DNA of 64,000 nucleotides from Parelaphostrongylus tenuis (taxonomy: Eukaryota > Nematoda > Chromadorea > Rhabditida > Metastrongylidae), in assembly GCA_019055375.1 (NCBI GenBank), contig JAHQIW010002123.1, forward strand, positions 1 through 64,000, read 5' to 3'. The notes under the pieces are model-generated. The model was not told where the DNA came from. It saw nothing but the letters and a program-made list of their open reading frames with translations, and ran no database searches. The translations under genes and the position numbers were made by a program. Below are positions 34,854 to 46,239 of the stretch, in pieces. The first letter of the stretch is position 1, and every line of letters begins with the position of its first letter.

Positions 34854-37800
34854 CTACCATCCAATGAGTGGACAAAGCCAGTAGATAAGTAGATGACCAA
34901 GATGGGTCAGACCTTCGCAGTTAAACGTGCAAGCCCATGCCACCAGAGGATTGGCGTACATACCAGTGTAGTTGATCCCTAAACAAACGAACAACTCATA
35001 ACAATTGTGCTTACCATTGACATATACATATTGCTTGTAGTAGTAATCACGCAGAAGTAAGTCTTGTGGCTAGGGTAGATCCATTGTGACGGTTAGATTT
35101 TAGATATGAAACAAAAACGTAAAAATATCTATTGTGAGATGCTGGTGGATTCTTACGATGACTTCTTTGTTCTAATATTTTGGATTGATTTTGGCCTTAT
35201 GTAATTATAGTTTAAACTTTGCTTTATCGTAGTATGCTTATTAGCTACTGTTTATATTATATGGCAGTAATTATACCTTTACTTCGAGTGCTTTGTTTTA
35301 GACCACGCTCAAATTTCAATGTATCCTTTCATTATTATTAAGCCAACTTGTCATGTGGTCTGGTGAGGGCTCTTGTACAGCCCGATACACGTGTTTCGTC
35401 CTTACACACTCGTCAGCCGGGCAGAACCCGTCGTCTTTCGATCTTTTTATAGTCAATTCTCTCGGGAGCCTTACACTCCTTATAGAGAGTCACCAACGAC
35501 GTACGCTTTACACTCTATGTCAAGTGGAACCCTAACCTAACCGAGACTCTATTGTGCACTCGATTGCTCATTGGCTGGTACTTTTATCATAATCATACCT
35601 ATATTTCGAGTGCTTTGTTTAGACCACGCTCAAATTTCAATATATCCTTTCATTAATATTTGAGCCAATTGTCATGCGGTCTGGTAAGGGCTCTTGTACA
35701 GCCCGAGAGAACTAACTATAAAAAGATCGAAAGACGACGGGTTCTGCCAGGCTGACGAGTGTGAATGGACGAAACACGTGAGCCCTTACCAGACCACATG
35801 ACAAGTTGGCTCAAATAAACGAAAGGATATATGGTAGTAGTAGGCAAACGGAAAACTAGCGAAAAGTAATCTTCTTTCCACAGATAAAGTTCAGTAAGAA
35901 GGCCTCTTAAATAAGCTAACACATCTTCACACTCGCCGTTTTTCAAATTGTCAAATGACTATTGAAAGTAAGGTGAAAATTTGCTTCTAGCGCAGAAGTT
36001 TTTTTCCAAATATAAGTCTACCAAAAACGCTACAAGCCGTCTCCGAAGGGTTAATGTGGAAAAATTCGACGAAAAGAATTGTCTTCTTGGTAGAATGCAC
36101 ATTCAAAAAATCAAGCCGCTTATAATGGGTAAACTAACACACTATGTTTATATTTGTTCATGTTGCTCTGACGGAGCAGGAATATTGCTTTATAGTCACT
36201 GTTTTTTTTAACCTCGTTTGAAATTTAATGCACCCTGAGAGCATATTCTAGACCTCTCATCAGGTTTGTTATGGCACTTAACTCTAGACGTACGTTTCGG
36301 CCTTTCATTCCCTTGTAGGAAGCATGGCCCCTACATAGAATCGAAGCCGAATCAGTTACACTCTGTAGAGTGGTAAATGGGGTAAGTGCCATAACAGACC
36401 TCATGAAAGGCTCAAATTATGATGTCAGGGTGCACTAATTCTAAGCGAATTCTTGAAAGGACAGTCGAATAAAAAATATTATTCAATTTACCCGCCATGA
36501 GCAATAGACTGTTAATCAGTGCAATGTCAGGTCATCATGTCGTTTGATATGTGATTTCTTAGCACTCTAATGTAAGGTGATCTCCTCATTCTGCAGGCGG
36601 TGTGACTAATTAGGCGCATATTTCTTTATTTGTAGGAGGTAGACTCTCCTACAAGGATTTGGTTGAACTGAAGGGCACCGCCTTACTAATGTGGCCAAAA
36701 GGCCTTAACGTACGTCTAGCACTAATAAGTGCTACAACAGAGCTCATGAAAGGCTTAAAATAAGCTGTCAAAGTGCTTTAAAACAGGAATGTTTTTACTT
36801 TGAGAAATAAAAACAATCGAAACGAAAATATCTTCTGAACGTAAATTGATTTGAAGACATCAAAAATTTAGTCTTGCTTTATTCTTTATTAACGCTTACC
36901 CAGAGCACAGACGAATCCACTAAAGACACACGACACGACGTTGCATATCCACGTATCCTCAAAGTAATCGCCGGCCACCTTATCGAAAACTTTACCTAAA
37001 TGATGCCAGAAAACAATTCATCAACTTTTTTACTCTATAAAAGTCCAGTAAAAAGATCTAATGACCTAAAAATGTCGCTCCGCCCTCAATGAGACATCCG
37101 ATAGTGATCGCTGTCTGAAAGTGATAGGAATGCATAATGAGAGTTCAAGAATAACATTTTCTTCCAATCTAACAAAGAGTTATGAATTGAAAAAATTCGA
37201 GAAACTTACAAATCTCGTAGGTGTAAAGTCAGAATGATTTCAATTTTCAAACATTCTTGTTTGAGTGAAAAAGCGCAAATATCGAACTGACCGCAAGGTC
37301 TGCTGTACAATGTTCCTCGGCAAGAAGTTCCAAATGAACCGGATGTATGCCGAGCTTCCAAAATGATCGCGCTATAAAGAAGGAGAGGTAAGCGGCCAAC
37401 ATCTGCGTCAAAAACAGGTAGATAGCTCGTCGAACAGCTTTCGACCGCCGGTAGCACGACGTTACCGAAAACAAACGCCATTGGAGAAGCCATATTCTCT
37501 CTTAAAGTTTACACCTGCTTGACTGTTTAATCACCTGATCACCAAAACCGACTTCGCGATACCTTGTCATGTCGGTGGTTCTTTTTCTATAGAACTTTAT
37601 TTCTGTGTATTTTTTGAAAAGGAGCGCAACTAGCACATTGCTAGTGATGCCGTTCAGCACCCACATTGCCGCTGGTTATCCCAAGTCTCAGGAGACCTTA
37701 ATCTGTCATCTTTTCAAAGTCGAGAGCGGAAATAAAACTGCCTCCTGGTATCTGGGAATAAGTCCACGCCCACCAATTTACAAGAAAATGGGCACCGTTT

Positions 37801-40800
37801 GTGATGAACACCTAAGAACGTCCTTACACGGCTATCCCTGTTTCAAAGATAAACGATTCAATTGGCGTTGAACGGCATCTGTGACTAGGATTGAATTCGC
37901 AAGCAAGGCTGATGCCGAGCGACAATCCGAAAACCTTTGCATGAATCAAATGCAAAGTAAAAAATCGAATGAATTAAGGGTACCTATATGTAAGACGGCG
38001 ATAACTGAATATCCGACCTCATTTGTTGGATAAGAATTTTTCATAAGAGTGTTAGTAATCATTGGAAAGCTAAAATCTCTGGTTAGAGCTTTGCTTGGTT
38101 GGCTTTCAAATACCTTTCCATAACGCTGTAGCATTCAAAATAATATGCTTCACGTCTTTCGCGCGCCTTCATTTTTCTCACGCGTATAATTCTCTGGAAG
38201 CAAAAAAAGCACATGATTGTGTAGGGAATGTTTCGCAGTATCTGAGCCGATCGTTTTAGCTGGAGTTTCTTTCGGAGCAGAGAAAAGATTCCCAATTGAA
38301 AACAAGTTGCACCCCACATATCGAATCCACCAAAGCATCGATCGATCGTCCAGCTTCAGCTTGTGAGTTTGCTGACAAACACGCTAGGCAAATATGTAAA
38401 GCTCGATCTTATTTTCCCTGCTACACTGCAAAAACGATCTTTCCCAGAAAATAAGCACAGCGTTGGAAATAGCGAAACAATGCTAACCAATGATTATTAA
38501 TAGCCCAAAGAAAGAGCTCTGTCCGGCGGTTTGCATAGAACAAATTTTTTCTCTCCTACAATGCTATCAAAAAGGCTTTTCCAAAAAGCGAACATATTTT
38601 TTAGTTTCTTGGAGACTTGCGCTATCGAAAGAGTATTAGCACTCTAAGGAAGGAGTTTTGTCCAGCGAAATATAAGCGAGACAAGAAAAAAAGAGTGATT
38701 GTGTAAAACATAATTTAATTTTGTATTTTACAGCGTTATGAAAGGGTGTTTTGAAAAACCGACCAGGTACGACTCTAACCACAGATTCAAGCTTTCCAAT
38801 GAATACTAACACTCCTACTAAGAACTCTTGTCCAGCGAGAGGTCGAATATTTGCTCAGCTCAGTCTAACATATAAGTACCAAAATAAGTGCTGAAACTGG
38901 CCTGGACACAAATCAAATATAGTGGTAAAATGATTCATGAATAGTAAATATGATATGATACGTGATGCCTTGTTCCGATAGAGACTATCTGAATCTCGAA
39001 AAGTTGATTAGAGTGGCCCCCAACCTAGTTTGACAGCTATGTCTTTGCCTACAAATTAACTTTTTTGTCCATATAGAACTGAAGCTTACAAGTTTTGGAG
39101 ATGCCTTGGAGCACATATATTGCCATTGGTTCGATTCCGCATTCCAAATTTGCCAAGTCTTGCATACTTTTGGAGTCGGAAAACTGACACTAGATTTGCA
39201 TGCTAGGGTAACAGCACTGACTTGATATATCAGTAAGCCACACAAGTCATTGTAAAGGCCAGATATGCATTCAATCACCCTAAACATTGCTTGGTCAAAT
39301 AGAATGTATGACGCATTTCTCAGTGTCTCATCAACGTCGAGAGCTTCCGTCATTGAGCTCGAAAACGCACTTTTGGATTGTCGACACTTGATTTGTTGAG
39401 GCACTCCAAATTTGGCAACATCACCTTGATAATTAACCGCGCTTATGATGTCTGTTTGATAGCAGTGAGCTCCAATACGTAGTCGAATATCAATACACAG
39501 AATTTGTTGGCACAGCTTGTGGACTTCATGGTCTAAAGTTCATTGCTCCTTCACTAAAATAGGAAGAAGCTTTGGAATTTGGAAGTGAGAGCTAGGTCGT
39601 CAACATATACAACTCACATACAAGAAAGCATGACAGTAAGCTTTCACTTATAGATATCGGTTCCCACTGCTTTTCTCTTGTTATTCGACCTAGTGGATTT
39701 TTAAAAAAAAAGGATCACAGAAGTTCCTATATGATTAATCGTTTCAGGGTCCCACTGCTAAATGCTACTATTTTGTAAGCCTTATTGAATTTGCAGAAAT
39801 GCTATAAATAGTAATTGGTCTCCTTTTTGAAATTTCCGCACAAACTCCTCAACAGTTTCCTTCAATTGCAATAGCAGTTGAATCTATGGACTCACAAAAT
39901 GCAGCGGCTAAAGCTACCCTGCAATGCACATGGTCACTTTCGAGATTCGTACTAGCTGATTCTCCCAACCTTCCGAGTTTTATTTTGACGTATCGATAGG
40001 TACCACAAATCACTGAGTACACCAAATATGCAATAAACTGACTCTACAAGTCATAACCCGTTTAAACTTTGAAGTATCACTATGTGACGGAAGAGGGATA
40101 AAAGCTTCAGTCTTATTTTGTTTATATTTGCTATTTTACATGACACCATCAAAAATGTGCATCTCACCACCTTTCCGTTTGGTTTTATATACATCATACA
40201 CGTATTTGTTCAGAATTATTGACTCATTCGGCTGCAACTTATAAGCTTAACTCTTTACTAAATGTAGCCTAATGTTAGGCAAACGAGATACTCCCTGAGA
40301 TTGCTAAAGGGTGCGCGCAATTTTTTCCATTCTATATGATTCAACATTAAATTTATTATACTAAGCAAGCTCAGGCACTTTCTACATTTGAATGGTTTCC
40401 TCGCTTTCATCAACTAAAATAGATCGAATCTGCGTAGGCTTTCGACCTCTACTTACGGACATTGTTTGTTAAATGTTGTCACATAAGGCCTTCTTGGAAT
40501 CCTGGTATAGATGTTCTAGTAACTTCAAACTTTTGTGACAGTTATGCGATAGTTTTATAGATTGGAGGGTGCGAAATATTCGAGGCAACCTAGTGCCAAT
40601 TTTTCGACATCAAAGGGACGTGGTAAAAGGGCTCGTTCTGTCCCACTGCAATGTTGTAGAAGGTCATGCGCCTATCAAACACGACCAGTGTGCTGAATTC
40701 AGCGAAAGAATGAAGCAAAATAGATTCTGCCTAGAATACCGCACGCTAAGTTTCGCTTATCATAATAGTACCGATGCGTCAGTGGGAAACCGTAAAACTC

Positions 40801-43412
40801 TTCGCCTATCCGGTGGCGAGATATAGTTGAACATTAACATGAATATTCCAGAAATGTAGCTCTAGTTGTAGTCCGTTCAGTCGCATAGATATTGACAATC
40901 AGCTATTAAATTAGAACCAAAGCGATTATCATGCTGTCGGGAATTCGAACAATTGTATGGGCACTCGAGTGATCGATGGGACATGCAGCTCATTGCACAA
41001 CACGCAGGATCATGGACAGAAACAATGAAGAAAATGTAACTAACATGATGCAAGCAAATGCTTAACACTTTTTTTCTGGGCATCAAATGGAATAGGTTCT
41101 AGGGATACAAGAGCTCAATGTTGCAAATCAATTATTCCTGACCATTTGTAGGAATCATCTCACAATAACAAACGTGGAAAATAATGGTTGTAGATAATAA
41201 ACAAGTGTTTCTCTCTTCGTTACTTAAGTTGATTAACACATAGTTATTTGGAAGAAAAGCCACTATGAAGTCAATGAAGTCATCTAGGAATCTGCTTAGT
41301 GAACTTAATAAATTGCCTAAAGTGAGACTGACATCTCTGGGAAACGCGCCATGCATTAGATTTTGTAAGCGATCACTAGATGCATAAATGGTTTTTTACA
41401 ATGACTCGCGATGGCATATCGATGTATCACGTCAGTGCTGCTATCCTCAGACAAATCTGGAAACGTTTGACGATCGCAGATGGATGGGGAGCCTAGTTAG
41501 TATGGGAAGTGGGATTGAATCATTGGCTATATTTGTGTCGAAGGACACCTCTAATCGCTGCGCCACCGGCGCCTTCGAATTGTAGTCTTATAATTACGTG
41601 GTAACTTGATCCGTTTTTTGTGTGCTACATCTTCAAATTTTGGACTGGATTAATAAGAACGTAAGCATCCCTATAGTTATTTTCAAATCAAAACGGGGAC
41701 TCATAGACGTTGCTCTGAAGTGAGACCTAATTTTCCTTTCTTTAAATAAACCGTCTGCATATAAATTGCGCGGATTCCAACAATTGCATTCGGTCCCCTT
41801 CCTTGCATCTACCACCCTCAAAATTTTTCGGATCTAGCTTGCTACTCAACTAGTGCTTGATGATTCTTGATCTTTTTTTTTTAAAAATTTCGTTGAAGGC
41901 TAGTCGAGTCGATTGTTTATGGAATACTGGAGCACTTGCGTTAGTGTTCCCAGATCATCGTTATAGATAGCGGCTCACTCTCTGAAGAATGAGGAAACGA
42001 ACCGATTTCGAGAGATTCCGCTTCCAATTTCCCATTTCTGGAAGGATGAGACAAGTGATTGTTCAGGGCTTGAGTCAACAGGGTTTTTCCGTATGTTGAA
42101 CCTCAGCATTGCCACTGGACTGCCCAAGCCGTCCAAATCAATCATAGTGATGATTCCGTGATACATGTGATATACGATATAGAGCCGGGTTCAACAAAGA
42201 TTGTGAAGCAGCGGCAATGTTTGAGTTTGATTGTCCAAATGTCAATAAAATCGTAGTCGACGCTGAGAGAAGAGGAATAAGCCGAAATCTCGGACAAAGA
42301 TAAACAAATGTTGAATGAAAGCTGCAGGTTTTTTCATGAGAAAAATTCTCGGAATTACGACAAATAATAAGCAAAAGACTTCTGAAACGGGCTTCAAACT
42401 TACAATTGGGCACGGATTAGCGAACGCGTCCCGTAAGAAGTAGCAGTTGGCAAGTTCGATGACGGTAATCTCAACGAACACGCCGAACAGGCCGTAGGTG
42501 TCGAGCACTGTATTCACGTCAAACATTGGCGTACAAATTTGAAGCGTACCGACGAACTGAACAAATTTTCGATAATTCGATTGTTGCTTTTATTTCGTAA
42601 ACTTATAATAGCATCTGCTGGTTATTTCATTCACTTTTTAATGCATCGTAAATCACAGTGAAAAAGAAGGATCTCTTTCCGGGGCACATTCATTTCACTT
42701 TAAGAGACAATGTTCAGAATTATTTTTGATTAAGCGTTTTCAGCGGTATGATGTTACAAATATATATATCCAAGACTGAGTGATGAGTAAAACTTCTGGA
42801 CGTGGTAAATGACTTGAACTAGTAATTCACCCTTTCCAAGGTGTGTGTTTAACCAATACACTACTGGAGCTCCGTTCTACCATCATTCTTTCATCGACGG
42901 ACAGAAAATATTCGGGTACCGAACTGTGATAAGGTAGTTCAAACATTCGCTATTTTCTAGTTATGCAGTCTTAAAAAATGTGGGAACTAGCCAAATTATC
43001 CGCTCAATATTGGAGAGGAGTGGGTTGGACTTCAGCTCAGGAAATGCTAAAAATATCAAGCTGTTTAAACTAGAGGAAGTAATTTTCTCAATAAAAAAGG
43101 GTGGAACAGCTGTGAAATGCAGCTTTACATCCAATCTGATAATATTCTTGCGGTTTTTTCGTAATCTTTATTATTCAGAACGTTCGTATTCTATTCAGAA
43201 TAACGATTTCTCTTATGCATTGAACTGCATTCAAAGTTACGTTATGTTGACAGCGAAAGGCAAATGATCGTTATTTACATGTTCGCCGTTACCTCGAGGA
43301 GCAAGTCGGCCGATAAGCGCTTTGGCAGAACACGAGCAATAATGAAACGGAGCACTTCGCAAACAGCAAATACGAACACATAGAATATCAGTGATGCAAT
43401 CCATAACCGCAT
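34854..43412 (-). CDS. AQP11/12-type (unorthodox) aquaporin
   Basis: Exons on the minus strand: 43412-43293, 42556-42404, about 37500-37292, 37114-37066, 36995-36900, 34978-34854. The ATG lies 19 bp behind a TTGCAG acceptor. Exon 1 is a membrane segment (WIASLIFYVFVFAVCEVLRF). Exon 2 encodes FVGTLQICTPMFDVN, a second segment and the first pore motif FANPCPI (NPC). Exon 3 encodes QMLAAYLSFFIARSFW and EEHCTADLA. Exon 4 encodes GCLIEGGATFL. Exon 6 carries the second pore motif YANPLVAWACTF and the segment HLLIYWLCPLIGW. About 250 residues. Such aquaporins act on internal membranes in other animals. The start of exon 3 has a two-base frame discrepancy. The last exon may stop at TAG or splice on at GTAGGT. 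Confidence 0.8.
35280..35820. repeat. Family B element, rearranged
   Basis: Contains GGTCTGGTGAGGGCTCTTGT (35359), CGTCAGCCGGGCAGAACCCG (35413), a second GGTCTGGTAAGGGCTCTTGT (35680) and the complement CCAGACCACATGACAAGTTG (35789). It lies in intron 5 of the aquaporin gene. Confidence 0.7.
36216..36441. repeat. MITE, family K
   Basis: Left AATGCACCCTGAGAGCATAT with GTTATGGCACTTAA; right in complement TAGTGCACCCTGACATCATA with GTTATGGCACTTAC. Arms of about 60 bp, in intron 5 of the aquaporin gene. Confidence 0.6.
38022..38860. mobile_element. Long-TIR element, family A, most complete copy
   Basis: About 840 bp. Left arm AAGAGTGTTAGTAATCATTG to GCTTCACGTC; right arm, read in complement, AGGAGTGTTAGTATTCATTG to GTTTTACAC. 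The arms are about 150 bp. The interior repeats a GAAAGAGCTCTGTCCGGCG motif. No coding capacity. Confidence 0.7.
39085..39365 (+). repeat. Degenerate SINE family 1 copy
   Basis: The body segment around GTAAAGGCCAGATATGCATT and CAACGTCGAGAGCTTC is recognisable, but the tRNA-like head is decayed. Confidence 0.5.
39400..41329. other. No recognised gene; within aquaporin intron 2
   Basis: AT-rich. The frame at 40569-40826 has no splice support or family motif. Confidence 0.35.
41330..41578 (-). repeat. Degenerate SINE family 1 copy
   Basis: Minus-strand copy. CTCGCGATGGC, GTCAGTGCTGC and the head complement AATCGCTGCGCCACCGGCGCC remain, with many substitutions and gaps. Confidence 0.55.
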
Positions 43413-43686
43413 TCCGGGAGAAGTTCAACTGCAAGTACAATTGTTGGCTGAACTGAATCGCCGCCGACACCACAGCAACACCGATTTTCTATCTCATGTA
43501 GACGAGCTACATGCAAAAGCAGCTATTCCGCCATACCGTTATGAAATGATATCGAGCATAGAAAGTAGAATCAATTGTATGACTTTTAGATTTCACCACG
43601 TAAATCAGCAAAAAAGATGTTTTGAAATTATTAGTGAGCTGTTGGCCCAAAATACTGTGCTCAATCGAATAAATGCACTTTTTTGA
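43384..43686 (+). CDS. Unassigned open frame divergent from the aquaporin gene
   Basis: A frame without an early ATG runs from 43384 to TGA. Content is protein-like: EVQLQVQLLAELNRRRHH, FLSHVDELHAKAAIPPYR, NQQKRCFEIISELLAQ. It suggests a small helical protein. The first 29 bp overlap aquaporin exon 1 antisense, so the real exon probably starts later, perhaps at an AG near 43437. No family recognised. Confidence 0.28.
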   Translation, partial: NISDAIHNRIPGEVQLQVQLLAELNRRRHHSNTDFLSHVDELHAKAAIPPYRYEMISSIESRINCMTFRFHHVNQQKRCFEIISELLAQNTVLNRINALF

Positions 43687-43689
43687 TTG

Positions 43690-44925
43690 GTTCGAAAAGG
43701 AGAATTTGATTTACCACCAGTATAGTTTAGTTGATAAGTAGGCTAACAAATTTAACATCAGATTATATCAAACACGAGACACCAAAAATGATAAGGTACA
43801 CAGGGAATGGCATTGTCAGATGATATCAAACCGAACAAGAGAGATCCTTGCCCATCAATCAGTTCATTTTTGATGAAGTGCATCGAATATGTCCGCCATT
43901 AGAATTTTGATTCATGGGTCTCTATCAAAGTTGTCACCTCTGGTCCTGCACTATGTGTGCTGAGAACCACTTTTTTCTGGAATGAACCTCCACATGACAT
44001 TTCTCCGAACTCTTCTGTTCACATAAATTTAATCAGCTGAGCTTCTGAATGTAAATGTTTAACGATTCCACGAGATGAGATATTCTTCCGGCTACTAATA
44101 CCCGCAGCAAAGGCATTTCGACGACACTTATGAACACTAATTGGAGACTATAAGACGATAAAGAGGCGATAGGTGACTCAACAGTGAACTACATACTGCA
44201 CACTACGTCATAACTAGTATTGACTTCACATTATTATCTTTCTTGTGCGCAAACTAAGTAAATTGCTTGGTTGTTCTTTGAGTTTCAACTTTAATTTTAT
44301 ACAGAAAAGTGCAGGAATTTTACAAATTTTTGGACTTAATAGGCTTTCAGAGGAAGTATGTCTAAATTATACATACATCCAACCAAAGGAAATGCAATCG
44401 ATCCAAACCCGTTCCCATCACTTTAAATGCGAAAAGGGAAAATTAAATAAAAAACTCAAAATGAGCGGTAGTTGCTCAATCGGCTGCGATGAGGCGAGAC
44501 AAGAGGTTGTAACGAGAGGTTGTGTAATAATGTTATCATGGCCCTCATGACGCCAAGTCATCTAGGTAGTTAAAGACCTTTGAAATTGGCTAGGTGTAAT
44601 GTATTAGAGGCTTCTCAAGGATATTTCAGATAGGTAATGGCCAAAGGAATTAGGGAATAGTTCAAATCCGACTCACGTTGAATGTTCACCACATAATTTA
44701 TGGAGTTCTTTTGCTAGACCAATTTGATGTTTCGCAGTATGGTCACAATTACATGGTCACATCCTAACTCGATGCTTAGAAATTTTGCTAAAGCGAACAC
44801 CGTGAGCACATTACAGCAGATTCACAGATAGAGCAAATATTATCTGTCGCTAAGTGGTTCTAAAAAATACTAAAACTTGAAGAGCATATTAGTTATAGTG
44901 ATGATATGCAATATGGGATAAAGAC
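43690..44925. other. No recognised gene
   Basis: Short frames only; I see no exon structure or repeat that I can name. Confidence 0.35.
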
Positions 44926-44929
44926 GTGT

Positions 44930-45170
44930 AGAGCGATCCTGAGGTTTAGACCATGTATTCGACTTCATCAAGCATTGTTAGAAGTATGAATGGCTCTCCT
45001 TGGCCCCCACAAGGGACTGTAACAGTGTTCGTGTCTGCCCAGATAAGTCTGATACTATTTTGTCAAACCGTAGAAATGGATGGCTTGATGAGCGTGGTGA
45101 GCGCGATTGAAGCAATACACCCACGTGAGTATCACGGCCCACACTGACACTGCGCTATATGCGCTCCATC
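44930..45170 (-). repeat. Degenerate SINE family 1 copy
   Basis: Minus-strand remnant ending in CTGCGCTATATGCGCTCC, the complement of the family head. The body is heavily diverged. Confidence 0.5.
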
Positions 45171-45264
45171 ATGTTCCTAGTGCAGCTCATGTTTAAAACA
45201 TATGTAATCATAAAGTTTTCTTTATTTACATGCTTTCATAATCAGCATACCTAGTGACTTAGGG

Positions 45265-45470
45265 TGATGTGCAACATTTTCACGTCAGCTGGGAGTTGAA
45301 CCCACGACTTTATTTATCCAGGGATGAGCACTCTAACCTGTTGCACTCCGACGCCTGTTTCAACACCACTCTTTCTACGCTACAACGCATCTGTGAGCAA
45401 CTTGGCCCAGGTGGTCAGTATCGACATCGAACCCAGACACGCTGTCAGATATTGGATACATATATAATCA
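45265..45470 (-). repeat. tRNA-like repeat, family 2, with flank
   Basis: Minus-strand copy with CGTCAGCTGGGAGTTGAACC at the left and GTTGCACTCCGACGCC about 50 bp on, followed by the shared flank sequence. Confidence 0.6.
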
Positions 45471-45929
45471 AAGATACTGAGATAGGCAGAACTTCGAAAC
45501 TCGAGCAAGAGACCAATTCAGTTTGTACTGAAAATGGACTTTCCTGTAATCTCGGCACAATCAATCAATCATTTCTATAAAGGCGAAGATCCACAACAAC
45601 AACCAATGACAGTGGACGTTTGACTAGCTCCCGAATAAACGATTATTAGCAACCCTGAGCTTCAGGCTTGGTCAATAAAGAGAATTCAGGCAGGTTCGTA
45701 TTACATATCCTAACTGTCTACCAGTCATACCATTGAAGCGTTGTTTTTGAGAACACCAGTATAACATATTAGTAAAAATTCAGATGTGATGTTCGTGCTC
45801 TACGAAATACGACTCTGGGCGATAAAAAGCTTCAATAACAAATGATCCGGGAAATAGAGAGTGCGCTGTATCGCTTTTATCAAACAAGCAAATTCATCAC
45901 ACTGAGAAAAATGAATACTTATTTCAGTT

Positions 45930-46233
45930 GAGCGCATGTAGCGCAGTGGTTAAAGGTGCTCTGCGTCGCACACAAGGTCATTGGTTCGACTTCGCGCTCA
46001 TGGCTCATCAAGCCGTCCATCCCTCCGGGGTCGGTAAATTGATACCAGACTGGTCTCAGGCTTGTCTTGGAAGATAAGCAGCACTGACTCGGTTCAGCGG
46101 GAGGCCACCACGAGTCATTGTAAAGGCCAGATATGCATTCAATCACCTCAAACGAAGTTAAAAATTGAAGACGAATGCATGGTGCATCCCCTTGGGAATG
46201 ATCCACGATGACAGCTTTATCTTCTTATCCTTT
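45930..46233 (+). repeat. tRNA-headed SINE, family 1, copy 4
   Basis: Well-preserved copy with acceptor-stem-like ends, A-box TAGCGCAGTGG, the shared body and a TTATCTTCTTATCC tail. Confidence 0.85.
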
Positions 46234-46239
46234 ATTACA

